From contig NZ_BMSX01000015.1 in NCBI RefSeq assembly GCF_014649375.1, forward strand, positions 62,001 through 126,000: a stretch of DNA of 64,000 nucleotides. Direction: 5' to 3'. Positions 33,595-42,971 of the stretch are shown here, in pieces; the first letter of the stretch is position 1, and the number at the start of each line of letters is the position of its first letter. Under the pieces are notes generated by a model. It saw only the letters and a list, made by a program, of their open reading frames with translations, had not been told where the DNA came from and did no database searches. Source of the stretch: Streptomyces aurantiogriseus (GTDB lineage Bacteria; Actinomycetota; Actinomycetes; Streptomycetales; Streptomycetaceae). A program made the position numbers and the translations under genes.

Positions 33595-34917
33595 TCAAGA
33601 GTCGCAGGCCGTGATGAGCGTCTCCACCTCCTCGGAGAGCGCCCGCGCGAACCGGTCGAGGTCGGGCACCGCCGCGGCGTCCGCGACCAGCCCGTAGTGG
33701 ACGCGGCCGCGGTACGTGGAGATCGCGACCGCGAGGGAGTGGCCGCGGGCGAGTGGGGCGTACGGGTAGACCTCGGTCACCGGGTTCCCGCCGAGCTTCA
33801 GGCCGAGGCTGGGCAGGGGCACGCTGGTGACGAGGATGTCGAACCAGAGCCGGGCGGCCTGGCCGGCCAGCGGCCCGCCGAGGCGGTGGCCGAGGGCCGG
33901 GACGTGGTCGGCGAGCAGGGCGACGGCGCCCGCGCCCCGGCCCGGGCCGGCGTCCTTGTTGCGGTCCATGGCGGCGCGGACGGCGCCGAGCCGGCCGAGC
34001 GGATCGGGATCGTGGACGGGGAGCTGGATCAGGTAGCCGGAGAGCCGGTTGCCCTGCGGGTGGGCGGTACGCGGGCGGCGCTTGGAGACGGGGATGAGCG
34101 CGCGCGGCGCCACGCCCTCACTGCCGTCGCCGCGCTCGTCCAGCCAGCGGCGCAGGGCGCCGGCGACGACCGCGATCAGGACGTCGTTGACGGTGCCGCC
34201 GACGACCTTGCGGACCCGGTGCACGTCGTCGAGGTCGACGACCACGCCCGCGGTGCGGCGGGTGCCGGTGGGCCCGGCGGTGAGCGCGGCGGTGGAGCGC
34301 ATGCCGAGGGTGTGGACGGCGACGGAGGCGCCGATGTCGAGGGCGCGGCCCACATCGGACAGGGCGCCGCGCAGCAGGCCGGGCAGCCTGCGCACCCGGG
34401 GCAGGCGAGCGCGGGGCGGCGCGGCCGGGCGGGGCCGGGGCGCGGGCAGGTCCATGGGGTCCAGTACGGCCGCGGCGAGGGTCAGCGCGCGCAGGCCGTC
34501 GGCGAGGGCGTGGTGGAACTTGAACAGGACGGCGAAGGAGTCACCGTCCCGCGCCGGCAGGACGTGGGCCTCCCATGGTGGACGGCCACGCTCCAGGGGG
34601 CGCTCCATGAGCCGGCCGGCCGCGGCCTGGAAGTCGGCGGTGGGCTCGTGCAGCCGTACGTGGTGCAGGGGGTCGAACTCCGGGTCCGGCTCGCGCACCG
34701 CGCCACCGAAGGCGGTGGGCTGCCACACGTCCCGGATCCGCATCCGCAGTCCGGGGACGGCGGCCGCCCGGGCGGCGAGCAGGTCGGCCGCGTGGGCGCC
34801 CGAGGCGGGCGAGAGCGACGAGAAGACGCCGAGCGCGCCGAGGTGCATGGGGTGCTCGGGGGACTCGATGTTCCAGAACGCCAGGTCGAGGGGTGCCAGC
34901 AGATCATCAGGAGTCAC
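33595..34917 (-). CDS. WS/DGAT wax ester synthase/diacylglycerol acyltransferase
   Basis: 440 residues with the catalytic motif HHALADG (HHxxxDG) near residue 140 and the C-terminal SVPLPSLGLKLGGNPVTEVYPYAPL block. The family esterifies diacylglycerol or fatty alcohols with acyl-CoA at the membrane, building storage lipid. S. coelicolor SCO0958, at the matching position from memory, makes triacylglycerol. The GTG at 34917 follows GAGG. The glycogen genes glgC and glgA lie directly upstream, so two carbon-storage pathways adjoin here. Confidence 0.92.
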   Translation of the reverse strand: MTPDDLLAPLDLAFWNIESPEHPMHLGALGVFSSLSPASGAHAADLLAARAAAVPGLRMRIRDVWQPTAFGGAVREPDPEFDPLHHVRLHEPTADFQAAAGRLMERPLERGRPPWEAHVLPARDGDSFAVLFKFHHALADGLRALTLAAAVLDPMDLPAPRPRPAAPPRARLPRVRRLPGLLRGALSDVGRALDIGASVAVHTLGMRSTAALTAGPTGTRRTAGVVVDLDDVHRVRKVVGGTVNDVLIAVVAGALRRWLDERGDGSEGVAPRALIPVSKRRPRTAHPQGNRLSGYLIQLPVHDPDPLGRLGAVRAAMDRNKDAGPGRGAGAVALLADHVPALGHRLGGPLAGQAARLWFDILVTSVPLPSLGLKLGGNPVTEVYPYAPLARGHSLAVAISTYRGRVHYGLVADAAAVPDLDRFARALSEEVETLITACDS

Positions 34918-35020
34918 GGGCTTGCCTCGCGTCGACGACGGGTGAGGCAGCAGTCAATCGCCCCGGGCGATTACGGTCAAGTACGATCAGGCTACGTACA
35001 GTTAACAGTCGATTAAGTGT

Positions 35021-35042
35021 GTGTCGAAAACGAGCTCGACAC
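35021..35042. terminator. Hairpin downstream of glgC
   Basis: GTGTCGA and TCGACAC form a 7-bp stem around 8 bases, 31 bases past the glgC stop on the minus strand and upstream of the acyltransferase gene promoter. Confidence 0.5.
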
Positions 35043-35072
35043 CGGAAAGGGAAGCGACGAGAACAGGACCGA

Positions 35073-36293
35073 CTACGGCACCTGCTGGCCCTTCCCGAGG
35101 GCGATCACCCCGCCCTTGGACACCGTGTACAGCTCCGCGTCCCGTTCCGGGTTCACGCCGATCGTGGCACCGGGCGGGACCTCGACGTTCTTGTCCAGGA
35201 CCGCCCCGCGCACCACCGCGCCCCGGCCGATGTGGACGTTGTCGTGGAGGATCGAGCCCTGGACGACGGCTCCCGGGTCGACCACGACACCCGGCGACAG
35301 CACCGACCGGGTGACCTGCCCGCGGATCAGGCACCCCGAGCTGATGATCGACTCACTGGCCATGCCGCCCGCGTTGAAACGGGCCGGGGAGAGCTGGTTG
35401 GAGTGGGTGTAGATGGGCCAGCTGCGGTTGTACAGGTTGAACGCGGGCCGCTCGGCGATCAGGTCCATGTGGGCGTCGTAGTACGCGTCGAGCGTGCCGA
35501 CGTCCCGCCAGTAGCCCTGGTCGCGGGTGGTCTCGCCCGGCACGTGGTTGTCGCTGAAGTCGTACAGCCGGGCCTCGCCGCGCTCGGTGAGCTGGGGCAG
35601 GATCGAGCCGCCCATGTCGTGCACGGAGTTCTCGTCCTCGGCGTCCCGCTGGAGCGCCTCGATCAGGGCCTTGGTGGTGAAGAGGTAGTTGCCCATCGAG
35701 GCGAAGACCATCTCCGGGTCGTCCGCGAGGCCCGGCGGGTCGGCGGGCTTCTCCAGGAAGCGCTCGACCGTCTGGCCGTCCGAACCCGGGGTGATCACCC
35801 CGAAGGAGGAGGACTCATGGCGCGGGACGCGTATCCCGGCCACCGTCACGCCCGCGCCGCTGTCGATGTGCTGGGTGAGCATCTGGCGCGGGTCCATGCG
35901 GTAGACGTGGTCGGCGCCGAACACGGCCACGTACTCGGGCCGTTCGTCGTGGATCAGGTTCAGCGACTGCAGGATGGCGTCGGCGCTGCCCAGGTACCAG
36001 CGCTTGCCGAGCCGCTGCTGGGCCGGGACCGGGGTGACGTAGTTGCCGAGCAGACTGGACATCCGCCAGGTGGTGGTGATGTGCCGGTCCAGCGAGTGCG
36101 ACTTGTACTGCGTCAGCACGCAGATGCGCAGGACGTCGGCGTTGACGAGGTTGGACAGGACGAAGTCGACGAGGCGGTAGGTACCGCCGAAGGTGACCGC
36201 TGGTTTGGCGCGGTCCGCGGTGAGGGGCATCAGGCGTTTGCCCTCGCCGCCCGCCAGCACGATTCCGAGGACCGAAGGTCCACCACGACGCAT
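35073..36293 (-). CDS. glgC: Glucose-1-phosphate adenylyltransferase
   Basis: 406 residues. It makes ADP-glucose for glycogen from glucose-1-phosphate and ATP. The start VLGIVLAGGEGKRLMPLTADRAKPAV is the nucleotide-binding loop. FGADHVYRMD carries the metal Asp, and FLEKPADPP and GNYLFTTKAL are substrate motifs. The C-terminal 120 residues are a left-handed beta-helix (VRGAVLDKNVEVPPGATIGVNPERD). The ATG at 36293 follows GGGGAG; an in-frame GTG 15 bases earlier is less likely. It lies upstream of the acyltransferase and back-to-front with glgA, both on the minus strand. Confidence 0.96.
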   Translation of the reverse strand: MRRGGPSVLGIVLAGGEGKRLMPLTADRAKPAVTFGGTYRLVDFVLSNLVNADVLRICVLTQYKSHSLDRHITTTWRMSSLLGNYVTPVPAQQRLGKRWYLGSADAILQSLNLIHDERPEYVAVFGADHVYRMDPRQMLTQHIDSGAGVTVAGIRVPRHESSSFGVITPGSDGQTVERFLEKPADPPGLADDPEMVFASMGNYLFTTKALIEALQRDAEDENSVHDMGGSILPQLTERGEARLYDFSDNHVPGETTRDQGYWRDVGTLDAYYDAHMDLIAERPAFNLYNRSWPIYTHSNQLSPARFNAGGMASESIISSGCLIRGQVTRSVLSPGVVVDPGAVVQGSILHDNVHIGRGAVVRGAVLDKNVEVPPGATIGVNPERDAELYTVSKGGVIALGKGQQVP

Positions 36294-36342
36294 GGCCGCT
36301 CCCCTCACCCGGTTGATCCATCATTGCCCCGCACGGGGCGAG

Positions 36343-37515
36343 CTACGCCTGTTTGAGGATCTCCTCGTACAACCGGACGGTGCGCCGGGCCACCGCGTCC
36401 CAGCCGAAGTCCCCCACCGCGCGGGCCCGTCCGGCCTCTCCCATGCGGCGGGCGCCCTCCGGATCGCCGAGGACGGTGTCCAGCGCCCGCGCGAGGCCGG
36501 CCTCGAAGTCCTCGCCCCCGTCGTCCACGGGGACCAGCAGACCGGTCTCGCCGTCCTCGACGACCTCGGGGATACCGCCGACCCTGGAGGCCACGACGGG
36601 CGTGCCGCAGGCCATCGCCTCCAGGTTGACGATGCCGAGGGGCTCGTACACCGACGGGCAGACGAACACGGCCGCGTGGGTGAGGAGTTGGATCACCTCC
36701 GGGCGCGGCAGCATCCGCGGGATCCAGTGCACACCGTCCCGGGCGCGGCTCAGCCCCTCGAACAGCTCGCGGAACTCCCGGTCGATCTCGGGGGTGTCGG
36801 GCGCGCCCGCGCACAGCACGACCTGCGCGGCCGGGTCGATGTCCCGGACGGCGCGCAGCAGATGGGGGACGCCCTTCTGGCGGGTGATACGGCCGACGAA
36901 CAGCACGTACGGGCGTGCCGGGTCGAGGCCGATCCGGGCGAGGGCGTCGGTGCCGTGGTCGGGCCGGTACAGGGCGGTGTCGATGCCGTTGTGCACGACG
37001 TGCACCCGGTCCGGGGCGAGCGTCGGGTAGCAGGTGAGGATGTCCTCGCGCATCGCGCCGGAGACCGCGATCACCGCGTCGGCCGCCTCCACCGCGGTCC
37101 GCTCGGCCCAGCTCGACAGGGCGTATCCGCCGCCGAGTTGCTCGGCCTTCCAGGGGCGCAGGGGCTCCAGCGAGTGGGCGGTCACCACGTGCGGGACGCC
37201 GTACAGCTCCTTCGCTAGGTGACCGGCGAGGTTGGCGTACCAGGTGTGGGAGTGGACCAGTTCGCGGCCTTCGAGGGCGGCGGCCATGGCGAGGTCGACG
37301 GAGAAGGTGCGCAGGGCGTCGTTGACGCCGTCGAGGGCGGACCAGGGGCGGTGGCGCAGGACGCCGGCGGCCCGGTCCGCCAGGGAGACCTCGCCCCAGC
37401 AGTGCACCTCGAGGTCGACCAGCGTCCTCAACTCGCGGGCGAGGAACTCGACATGAACGCCCGCGCCGCCGTACACGTCCGGGGGATACTCCCGGGTCAG
37501 CAGTCCCACTCGCAC
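36343..37515 (-). CDS. glgA: Glycogen synthase/ADP-glucose glycosyltransferase (actinobacterial GlgA/GlgM type)
   Basis: 390 residues, a GT4-type two-domain transferase. VRVGLLTREYPPDVYGGAGVHVEFLAREL is the first-domain start; VVTAHSLEPLRPWK, NGIDTALYRP, FVGRITRQKGVPHLL and SVYEPLGIVNLEAMACGTPVV are donor-binding motifs. In actinobacteria this protein uses ADP-glucose to make glycogen or maltose-1-phosphate. The GTG at 37515 is chosen because it gives the family start; an ATG at 37551 is in frame. It precedes glgC with a 49-base gap. Confidence 0.93.
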   Translation of the reverse strand: MRVGLLTREYPPDVYGGAGVHVEFLARELRTLVDLEVHCWGEVSLADRAAGVLRHRPWSALDGVNDALRTFSVDLAMAAALEGRELVHSHTWYANLAGHLAKELYGVPHVVTAHSLEPLRPWKAEQLGGGYALSSWAERTAVEAADAVIAVSGAMREDILTCYPTLAPDRVHVVHNGIDTALYRPDHGTDALARIGLDPARPYVLFVGRITRQKGVPHLLRAVRDIDPAAQVVLCAGAPDTPEIDREFRELFEGLSRARDGVHWIPRMLPRPEVIQLLTHAAVFVCPSVYEPLGIVNLEAMACGTPVVASRVGGIPEVVEDGETGLLVPVDDGGEDFEAGLARALDTVLGDPEGARRMGEAGRARAVGDFGWDAVARRTVRLYEEILKQA

Positions 37516-37553
37516 CCGGAACCCCCAATTCTCCGCGGCCGGTTCCCTCATGG

Positions 37554-38366
37554 TCACCCAGACGGGGCGCGCGGGGAAGAGCGCGGGGGTCGTGGGAAGC
37601 AACAGTCGCCGCAGACGCCTCCGCCCGGTACCCGGTAGTAGAGGCAGCAGCTGCGGCGGCGGAAGGCGGTGCCGGTGAGGGTGCCGGTGGCGGCGAGCAG
37701 GGGGTGGGAGAGGAGCTCGGCGGTGAGGGCGCGGGAGCGGACGGCGACCTCGGTACGGCCGTGACCGCGCGCCCACCGGTCCAGTTGGCGGGCCGCGCCG
37801 GCCAGCGCCGACGCGGCGTTGCCGCGCAGGAGGCCGGGGGCGACGGGGTGGCGGGTGCGCAGGGCCGCCGCCAGCGGTTCGAGGTGGCCGTACAGCACGG
37901 ATTCGCTCAGGGCCGCCGCGTCGCCGGGCCGGGCGTGGACCTCGGTCAGCCACAGGTCGTCCGGGGCGCTGCCGTCCGGGTCCCAGCGCAGCAGTCGCGG
38001 ATCCAGGTCGGGGAGCCGGCCGTACAGGGCGGCGCAGCCGAGCGCGACCGACCAGAGGCGGGCCGCGAGCCCCTGCTGGGCCACGGAGGCGGCGGTGCGC
38101 GTCTCGGGGGCGCGCAGGGCGTGGGCGACCTTCCGGACGCGGAACGTGAGGGGATCCCGGTGAACATCCGAGGCGGTGTCCGCGTATACCTCGGCGAGGG
38201 TCGGCATCGGCCGGGGTGGTTCTCCTGCCGTGGGCGATGCGGTGCGCAGGACGAAGAAGCCGCCGAGCGGGCGGAGGGCGGCGAGATCGGAGTCGAGGTC
38301 CACGAAGGGCAGTAGTACCAAGGGCGCGTAGGGGGACGCGATCAGGGGATCCCCCAGTGGTGGCAC
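37554..38366 (-). CDS. FhuF-type 2Fe-2S siderophore-iron reductase
   Basis: 270 residues. The C-terminus holds the FhuF cluster ligands in RRSCCLYYRVPG and GVCGDCCF (C-C-x10-C-x2-C). The rest is helical and variable, as in this family. The protein reduces ferric siderophores to release iron in the cytoplasm. The start used is a GTG at 38366, which follows AGGGTGG. A 22-base palindrome lies 27 bases upstream and may be an operator. It is upstream of glgA, with 38 bases between. Confidence 0.85.
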   Translation of the reverse strand: MPPLGDPLIASPYAPLVLLPFVDLDSDLAALRPLGGFFVLRTASPTAGEPPRPMPTLAEVYADTASDVHRDPLTFRVRKVAHALRAPETRTAASVAQQGLAARLWSVALGCAALYGRLPDLDPRLLRWDPDGSAPDDLWLTEVHARPGDAAALSESVLYGHLEPLAAALRTRHPVAPGLLRGNAASALAGAARQLDRWARGHGRTEVAVRSRALTAELLSHPLLAATGTLTGTAFRRRSCCLYYRVPGGGVCGDCCFPRPPRSSPRAPSG

Positions 38367-38392
38367 CCACCCTGGGGAGGAGTGCGGGCGCT

Positions 38393-38414
38393 TCCTACTC
38401 CATCGGTAGTAGGA
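38393..38414. promoter_or_regulatory. Perfect 7-bp inverted repeat TCCTACT-N8-AGTAGGA
   Basis: The dyad lies between the divergent FhuF-like and DMT transporter genes, 27 bases upstream of the first. It does not resemble the iron box of DmdR/DtxR, so another regulator may bind here. Confidence 0.5.
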
Positions 38415-38533
38415 CCCATTGCGTGCTCAGGGACGACGACGGGAACAGTTCTACAAGGCATCGTGTTGGTCATGAGAGCCGACCGTTCGCCGCGCCGGGC
38501 CCCCGGCCCCCGCCTCACGCAGAGGAACAGCTC

Positions 38534-39634
38534 ATGAGCGCCCTCGCGTTGTCCGTGGTCCTGTCGCTCGTCTCCGCCGTCGCCTACGCGGCCGGGGCGA
38601 TCGTGCAGGAGCAGGTCGCGGTGTCCCACCCCGACGAACAGTACGCGCCGCTGCGCCGGCCGAGCTGGTGGGCGGCGGTCGCGCTGAACGGCCTCGGCGG
38701 ACTGCTGCACGTCGTGGCGCTCGCCTACGGCCCCCTCAGCCTCGTGCAGCCCCTGGGCGCGCTGACCATCGTGTTCGCGCTGCCGATGGCGGCGCTGTTC
38801 GTGGGCCGCAAGGCCGGGGCGACGGCCTGGCGGGGCGCCATCATGGCGACGATCGGTCTGGCCGGTCTGCTCTCCCTGGTCGGCGCGGCCGACGCGCAGT
38901 CGCTCACCACCCCGCAGCGCATAGGCGCGGCCCTCGTCACCGGCGGCGCGGTCGTGGCCCTGATGATCGCAGGGCGGGCGGCGCACCGGCACCCGGCGGT
39001 CCGCAGCATGCTGCTGGCGACCGCGTCCGGCATAGCCTTCGGCATGTCGTCCGTGTTCACCAAGACCGTCGCGGTCGACTGGACCGGTGGCGTCTCGGCG
39101 GCCGACCTGCCCTCCCTCGCCGTCATCGGCGTCCTGGCCACGGCGGGCATGCTGCTGTCGCAGGCCTCCTACAAGGGCGGCGGCCTCGCGGCCCCGCTCG
39201 CGACGCTGACCGTGGTGAACCCGGTGGTGGCGGCCGCGGTCGGCATCACGATGTTCGGCGAGACCTTCCGCTACGGCACCACGGGCACCGCGCTCGCGCT
39301 GAGCTGCGGTGTGGTGGCGGCGGGTGGCCTGATCCTGCTGACGACCGAGCGGCTCGCGGGCGCGCAGACGGCGGAGCCAGTGGCAACGCCCGCGGCCGGT
39401 CTGCCCGGCGGGTTCCCGCAGGAGCCCGTCACGGCGCGGCTGGAGAAGGCGCTGGCAGAGGTCCGGGAGGACCTCCGGGAAGACGTCGTGTTCATACCGG
39501 CCCAGGCCGTGGAGGAGCCGGTGGCGGCCTCGACCGAGGCTCCCGAACCCCCGCCGCTGTACGGGCCGTTCTACGGCGGCCCGTACGTCCCGCTGACCGT
39601 CCCCGGCCGGCCCCGCGAGCGGATCAGATCCTGA
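38534..39634 (+). CDS. DMT-superfamily transporter (EamA-like)
   Basis: 366 residues with nine to ten membrane segments in the first 280, starting LALSVVLSLVSAVAYAAGAIVQEQVA. GPLSLVQPLGALTIVFALPMAALF and APLATLTVVNPVVAAAVGITMFGE are the duplicated EamA-type signatures. The last 80 residues are soluble, acidic and Pro-rich, and probably cytoplasmic. The substrate is unknown. The ATG at 38534 follows GAGGAA. Its end overlaps the convergent rpf gene by 11 bases. Confidence 0.88.
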   Translation: MSALALSVVLSLVSAVAYAAGAIVQEQVAVSHPDEQYAPLRRPSWWAAVALNGLGGLLHVVALAYGPLSLVQPLGALTIVFALPMAALFVGRKAGATAWRGAIMATIGLAGLLSLVGAADAQSLTTPQRIGAALVTGGAVVALMIAGRAAHRHPAVRSMLLATASGIAFGMSSVFTKTVAVDWTGGVSAADLPSLAVIGVLATAGMLLSQASYKGGGLAAPLATLTVVNPVVAAAVGITMFGETFRYGTTGTALALSCGVVAAGGLILLTTERLAGAQTAEPVATPAAGLPGGFPQEPVTARLEKALAEVREDLREDVVFIPAQAVEEPVAASTEAPEPPPLYGPFYGGPYVPLTVPGRPRERIRS

Positions 39635-40811
39635 CGCCGCCGGCCCGCAGATAGGCCAGCGGGTCGATGTCCGAACCGAAACCGGGTCCCGTCCGCACCT
39701 CGAAGTGCAGATGCGGGCCCGTGCTGTTGCCCGTGGAGCCGGAACGGCCGATGCGCTGACCGGCGCCCACCGACTGACCGTCCCGTACGGAGATCGCCGA
39801 CAGGTGCGCGTACTGCGAGTAGCGGCCGTCGGCGTGCCGGATCACCACCTGGTAGCCGAAGGACCCGCCCCAGCCCGCGGTCACGACCTCGCCCGCCGCG
39901 ACGGCCTTCACGGTCGTGCCGGTGGGCACGGGGAAGTCGACTCCGGTGTGGTAGCCCTTCGACCAGGAGGAACCCGTCGCGTGGTACGGCGTGCCGGTGC
40001 CGGCGCTGACCGGGGCGACGAGGGCGTGGCCGCTCGACGTCTTCCTCTCGGTTGTCTTCTTCTCCGTGCCCGAGGAGGACCCCTCCCCGGTGCCCGAGGA
40101 GGACCTCTCCGTCCGGGAGCCGGAGGTGCCCGAGGTGCTGCCGGGGGACGTGGCCGTCGAGGTCGCCCCGCCACGCAGCTTCAGCCGCTGGCCCGGCACG
40201 ATCAGGTCGGGGTCGGCCCCGATGGTCGCCCGGTTGGCGGCGTACAGCCGCTGCCAGCCACCGCGCACGTCCTGGTCGTCGGCGATGCCGGAGAGGGTGT
40301 CGCCGCGGACGACCGTGTACATCCGGGCGGTGCCCGCCCGCGACTGGGGCGTGGTCTGCGGCTGTACGTCCTTCAGCGAGCTCTTGGCGGACTGGGTGGA
40401 CGTGCCGCTCGGGTGGATGTCGGGGGTGTCGCCGCCCCGGGTGAGTCCGGCGCGGACCGAGCAGGCCGGCCAGGCGCCGGGCCCCTGGCCCTTCAGCACC
40501 TTTTCCGCGACGGCGATCTGCTGGTCCTTGGTGGCGAGATCGGCGCGCGGCGCGTACGCGGTGCCGCCGTACGCCTCCCAGGTGGACTGGGTGAACTGCA
40601 GCCCGCCGTAGTAGCCGTTGCCGGTGTTGATGTCCCAGTCGTTGCTCGACTCGCACGCGGCGACCTTGTCCCAGGTGTCCACGTCGGCCGCCTCGGCGAC
40701 GCCCGTGCCCATGAGCGGTATCGCCATGCCGGCGCCGCCCGCCGTGACAGTGAGCGAGGCCCGGTTGATCCTGTTCGGCTGATACCGGCGGTGCCGACCG
40801 CGTACGGCCAT
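39624..40811 (-). CDS. rpfD: Rpf-LysM-M23 cell-wall hydrolase, RpfD-like
   Basis: 395 residues. A signal peptide ends near AEAADVD. The resuscitation-promoting-factor lysozyme-like domain (about 42-118) has the catalytic Glu in VAACESSNDWDINTGNGYYGGLQF. A LysM domain (about 165-215, YTVVRGDTLSGIADDQ) binds peptidoglycan. The C-terminal M23 domain (about 275-385) has metal ligands in HTGVDFPVP and GPHLHFEV. It combines a glycan-cutting and a peptide-cutting unit in one chain, useful in spore germination. Position next to gnd matches S. coelicolor RpfD (SCO0974, from memory). The ATG at 40811 follows GAGGGGG. Confidence 0.9.
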   Translation of the reverse strand: MAVRGRHRRYQPNRINRASLTVTAGGAGMAIPLMGTGVAEAADVDTWDKVAACESSNDWDINTGNGYYGGLQFTQSTWEAYGGTAYAPRADLATKDQQIAVAEKVLKGQGPGAWPACSVRAGLTRGGDTPDIHPSGTSTQSAKSSLKDVQPQTTPQSRAGTARMYTVVRGDTLSGIADDQDVRGGWQRLYAANRATIGADPDLIVPGQRLKLRGGATSTATSPGSTSGTSGSRTERSSSGTGEGSSSGTEKKTTERKTSSGHALVAPVSAGTGTPYHATGSSWSKGYHTGVDFPVPTGTTVKAVAAGEVVTAGWGGSFGYQVVIRHADGRYSQYAHLSAISVRDGQSVGAGQRIGRSGSTGNSTGPHLHFEVRTGPGFGSDIDPLAYLRAGGVRI

Positions 40812-41137
40812 GAAGATCCCCCTCGACATGCGTCAGGAGGGGCAAAAGTAAGGGCCGCCAACCGGACAGGACAAGACGACTATCGGCCGCCCTGTCTCAA
40901 CTCGACCGGGAATCAACCCCTGTTGCGCCAGTCCTGTGGCCGGTGGGGCGCACGGTGCGTATGTCCGGATGCGACGGCACACGGCCCGGACACGTGCGGT
41001 CGGCGTACGGGCGCGACAGGATGGTCGGCGGGACGAGACTGACGGGGGACGAGACCGGCGCGGATGAGACCGGCGGACGACACTGGCGGGGGAACGACCC
41101 GCACCACCGAGCAAAGAACCCTTGAGGAGCCAACGGT

Positions 41138-42577
41138 ATGAGCACGTCAGCCCAGATCGGCGTCACGGGGCTCGCGGTCATGGGCCGCAACCTCGCCCGG
41201 AACTTCGCCCGCAACGGCTATGCGGTCGCGGTGCACAACCGGACGGTGGCGCGTACGCACGCCCTGGTCGAGGAGTTCGGTCACGAGGGCGACTTCGTCG
41301 CGGCCGAGACCGCCAAGGAGTTCGTGGCGGCCCTGGAGCGGCCCCGCCGCCTGGTCGTCATGGTGAAGGCCGGGGAGCCGACCGACGCCGTGATCCACGA
41401 GTTCGCCCCGCTCCTGGAGCCCGGCGACATGATCATCGACGGCGGCAACGCGCACTTCGCCGACACCCGGCGCCGGGAACGCGAACTGCGCGAGCGCGGC
41501 ATCCACTTCGTCGGCACCGGCATCTCCGGCGGCGAGGAGGGCGCGCTGCACGGACCGAGCATCATGCCCGGCGGCTCCACGGAGTCGTACGACTCCCTGG
41601 GCCCGATGCTGGAGAGGATCTCCGCGAAGGCGGCCGACGGGGCGCCCTGTGTGACGCACGTCGGTCCCGACGGTGCGGGGCACTTCGTGAAGATGGTCCA
41701 CAACGGCATCGAGTACGCCGACATGCAGCTGATCGGCGAGGCGTACCAGCTGCTGCGGGACGTCGCCGGGTACTCCCCCGCGCAGATCGCGGAGGTCTTC
41801 CGCACCTGGAACACCGGGCGGCTCGACTCCTATCTGATCGAGATCACGGCCGAGGTGCTGTCGCACGTGGACGCGGCGACGGGGAAGCCGTTCGTGGACG
41901 TGGTGGTCGACCAGGCGGAGCAGAAGGGCACCGGCCGCTGGACCGTGCAGATCGCGCTGGACCTGGGCGTCCCGGTGTCGGGCATCGCGGAAGCCGTCTT
42001 CGCACGCTCCTTGTCGGGGCACGCGCCCCTGCGGGCGGCCTCCCGGGGGCTCGCCGGGCCGACTCCGGCCGCGCTCGGCGAAGCCGAGGCGGCGGCCTTC
42101 GCCGACCGGGTGGAACAGGCGCTGTACGCCTCGAAGATCGTGTCGTACACGCAGGGCTTCCACGAGATCGCCGCGGGCAGCGAGGAGTACGGCTGGGACA
42201 TCGACCTCGGTGCCGTCTCGGCGATCTGGCGCGGCGGGTGCATCATCCGTGCGGCGTTCCTCGACCGGATCCGTGCGGCGTACGACGCGCGGAGGGATCT
42301 GCCGAGTCTGTTGTCCGACGAGACGTTCGCCGCGGAGATCGCCGCCGCGCAGGGCGACTGGCGTGAGGTCCTGGTCGCCGCGACGCGGCAGGGGGTTCCC
42401 ACGCCGGGATTCGCGGCGGCGCTCGCGTACTACGACGCGTTGCGTGCGGAGCGGTTGCCCGCGGCGCTCACGCAGGGGCAGCGGGACTTCTTCGGGGCGC
42501 ACACGTATCGGAGGGTGGACCGGGAGGGTTCGTTCCACACCTTGTGGGGTGGGGATCGGTCGGAGGTGGGTGCGTAG
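41138..42577 (+). CDS. gnd: 6-phosphogluconate dehydrogenase, decarboxylating
   Basis: 479 residues, full length for the long form. The NADP-binding start is IGVTGLAVMGRNLARNFARNGYAV. Substrate and catalytic motifs are FVGTGISGGEEGALHGPSIMPGG, HFVKMVHNGIEYADMQLI (catalytic Lys) and the C-terminal QRDFFGAHTYRRVDREG. It oxidises 6-phosphogluconate to ribulose-5-phosphate with NADPH production. The ATG at 41138 follows TTGAGGAG. It diverges from rpfD. Confidence 0.97.
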   Translation: MSTSAQIGVTGLAVMGRNLARNFARNGYAVAVHNRTVARTHALVEEFGHEGDFVAAETAKEFVAALERPRRLVVMVKAGEPTDAVIHEFAPLLEPGDMIIDGGNAHFADTRRRERELRERGIHFVGTGISGGEEGALHGPSIMPGGSTESYDSLGPMLERISAKAADGAPCVTHVGPDGAGHFVKMVHNGIEYADMQLIGEAYQLLRDVAGYSPAQIAEVFRTWNTGRLDSYLIEITAEVLSHVDAATGKPFVDVVVDQAEQKGTGRWTVQIALDLGVPVSGIAEAVFARSLSGHAPLRAASRGLAGPTPAALGEAEAAAFADRVEQALYASKIVSYTQGFHEIAAGSEEYGWDIDLGAVSAIWRGGCIIRAAFLDRIRAAYDARRDLPSLLSDETFAAEIAAAQGDWREVLVAATRQGVPTPGFAAALAYYDALRAERLPAALTQGQRDFFGAHTYRRVDREGSFHTLWGGDRSEVGA

Positions 42578-42630
42578 CAGCGCCTGGTGTCCGGGGGCTT
42601 TCGGTCGTAGGGCGGGTACCGGTGCGTGGG

Positions 42631-42688
42631 GGCAGCTGGTCGCGCCCACGCGGCGGAGCCGCACATGGATACAGCCCCGCGCCCCTGT
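42631..42688. repeat. Streptomyces-type intergenic repeat/terminator-like element
   Basis: A block reading ...cgcccacgcggcggagccgcac... and ...acagccccgcgcccctg... follows the gnd stop. From memory, near copies of this phrase recur after genes in many Streptomyces genomes. It contains the short stem GCGGC/GCCGC. Confidence 0.4.
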
Positions 42689-42743
42689 CGGGGTTGTGGT
42701 GGGCGGCGTTCATACGTCGCCCACCTTTCGCTTCTGCCGCCGG

Positions 42744-42971
42744 TCAGGTGAGTGGTGGTCCCGGTTCCGGGTTCGGTACCGGCTCCGGCCCCGGGGGAAT
42801 CGGGGACGGGGACGGTTCTGGGGGTGGGCCCGGGTGCGGTGGTGGTGGTTGGGGGGTGGGTTCGGGGCCCGGGGGTGGTTCGGGAGGTGGCACCGGGGTG
42901 GGATACGGCTCGGGCGTCGGGGGGCCCGGTGTCGGTGGAGGCTGGACGGGGTCGGGGTGCGGGTCGGTCAT
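42744..42971 (-). CDS. Small proline-rich protein
   Basis: 75 residues, about half proline with Glu, Gly and Thr (MTDPHPDPVQPPPTPGPPTP at the start). There is no signal peptide or membrane segment. The ATG at 42971 has GGAGG 5 bases upstream, which supports translation despite the low complexity. It may be a disordered linker-like protein. The plus strand of the same stretch codes for Gly-rich peptides without a good start. Confidence 0.55.
   Translation of the reverse strand: MTDPHPDPVQPPPTPGPPTPEPYPTPVPPPEPPPGPEPTPQPPPPHPGPPPEPSPSPIPPGPEPVPNPEPGPPLT

Noticed and set aside
40812..41137. c-di-AMP (ydaO) riboswitch before the rpfD-like gene
   Set aside because: Some Streptomyces rpf genes carry this riboswitch, but I could not find its conserved blocks here.
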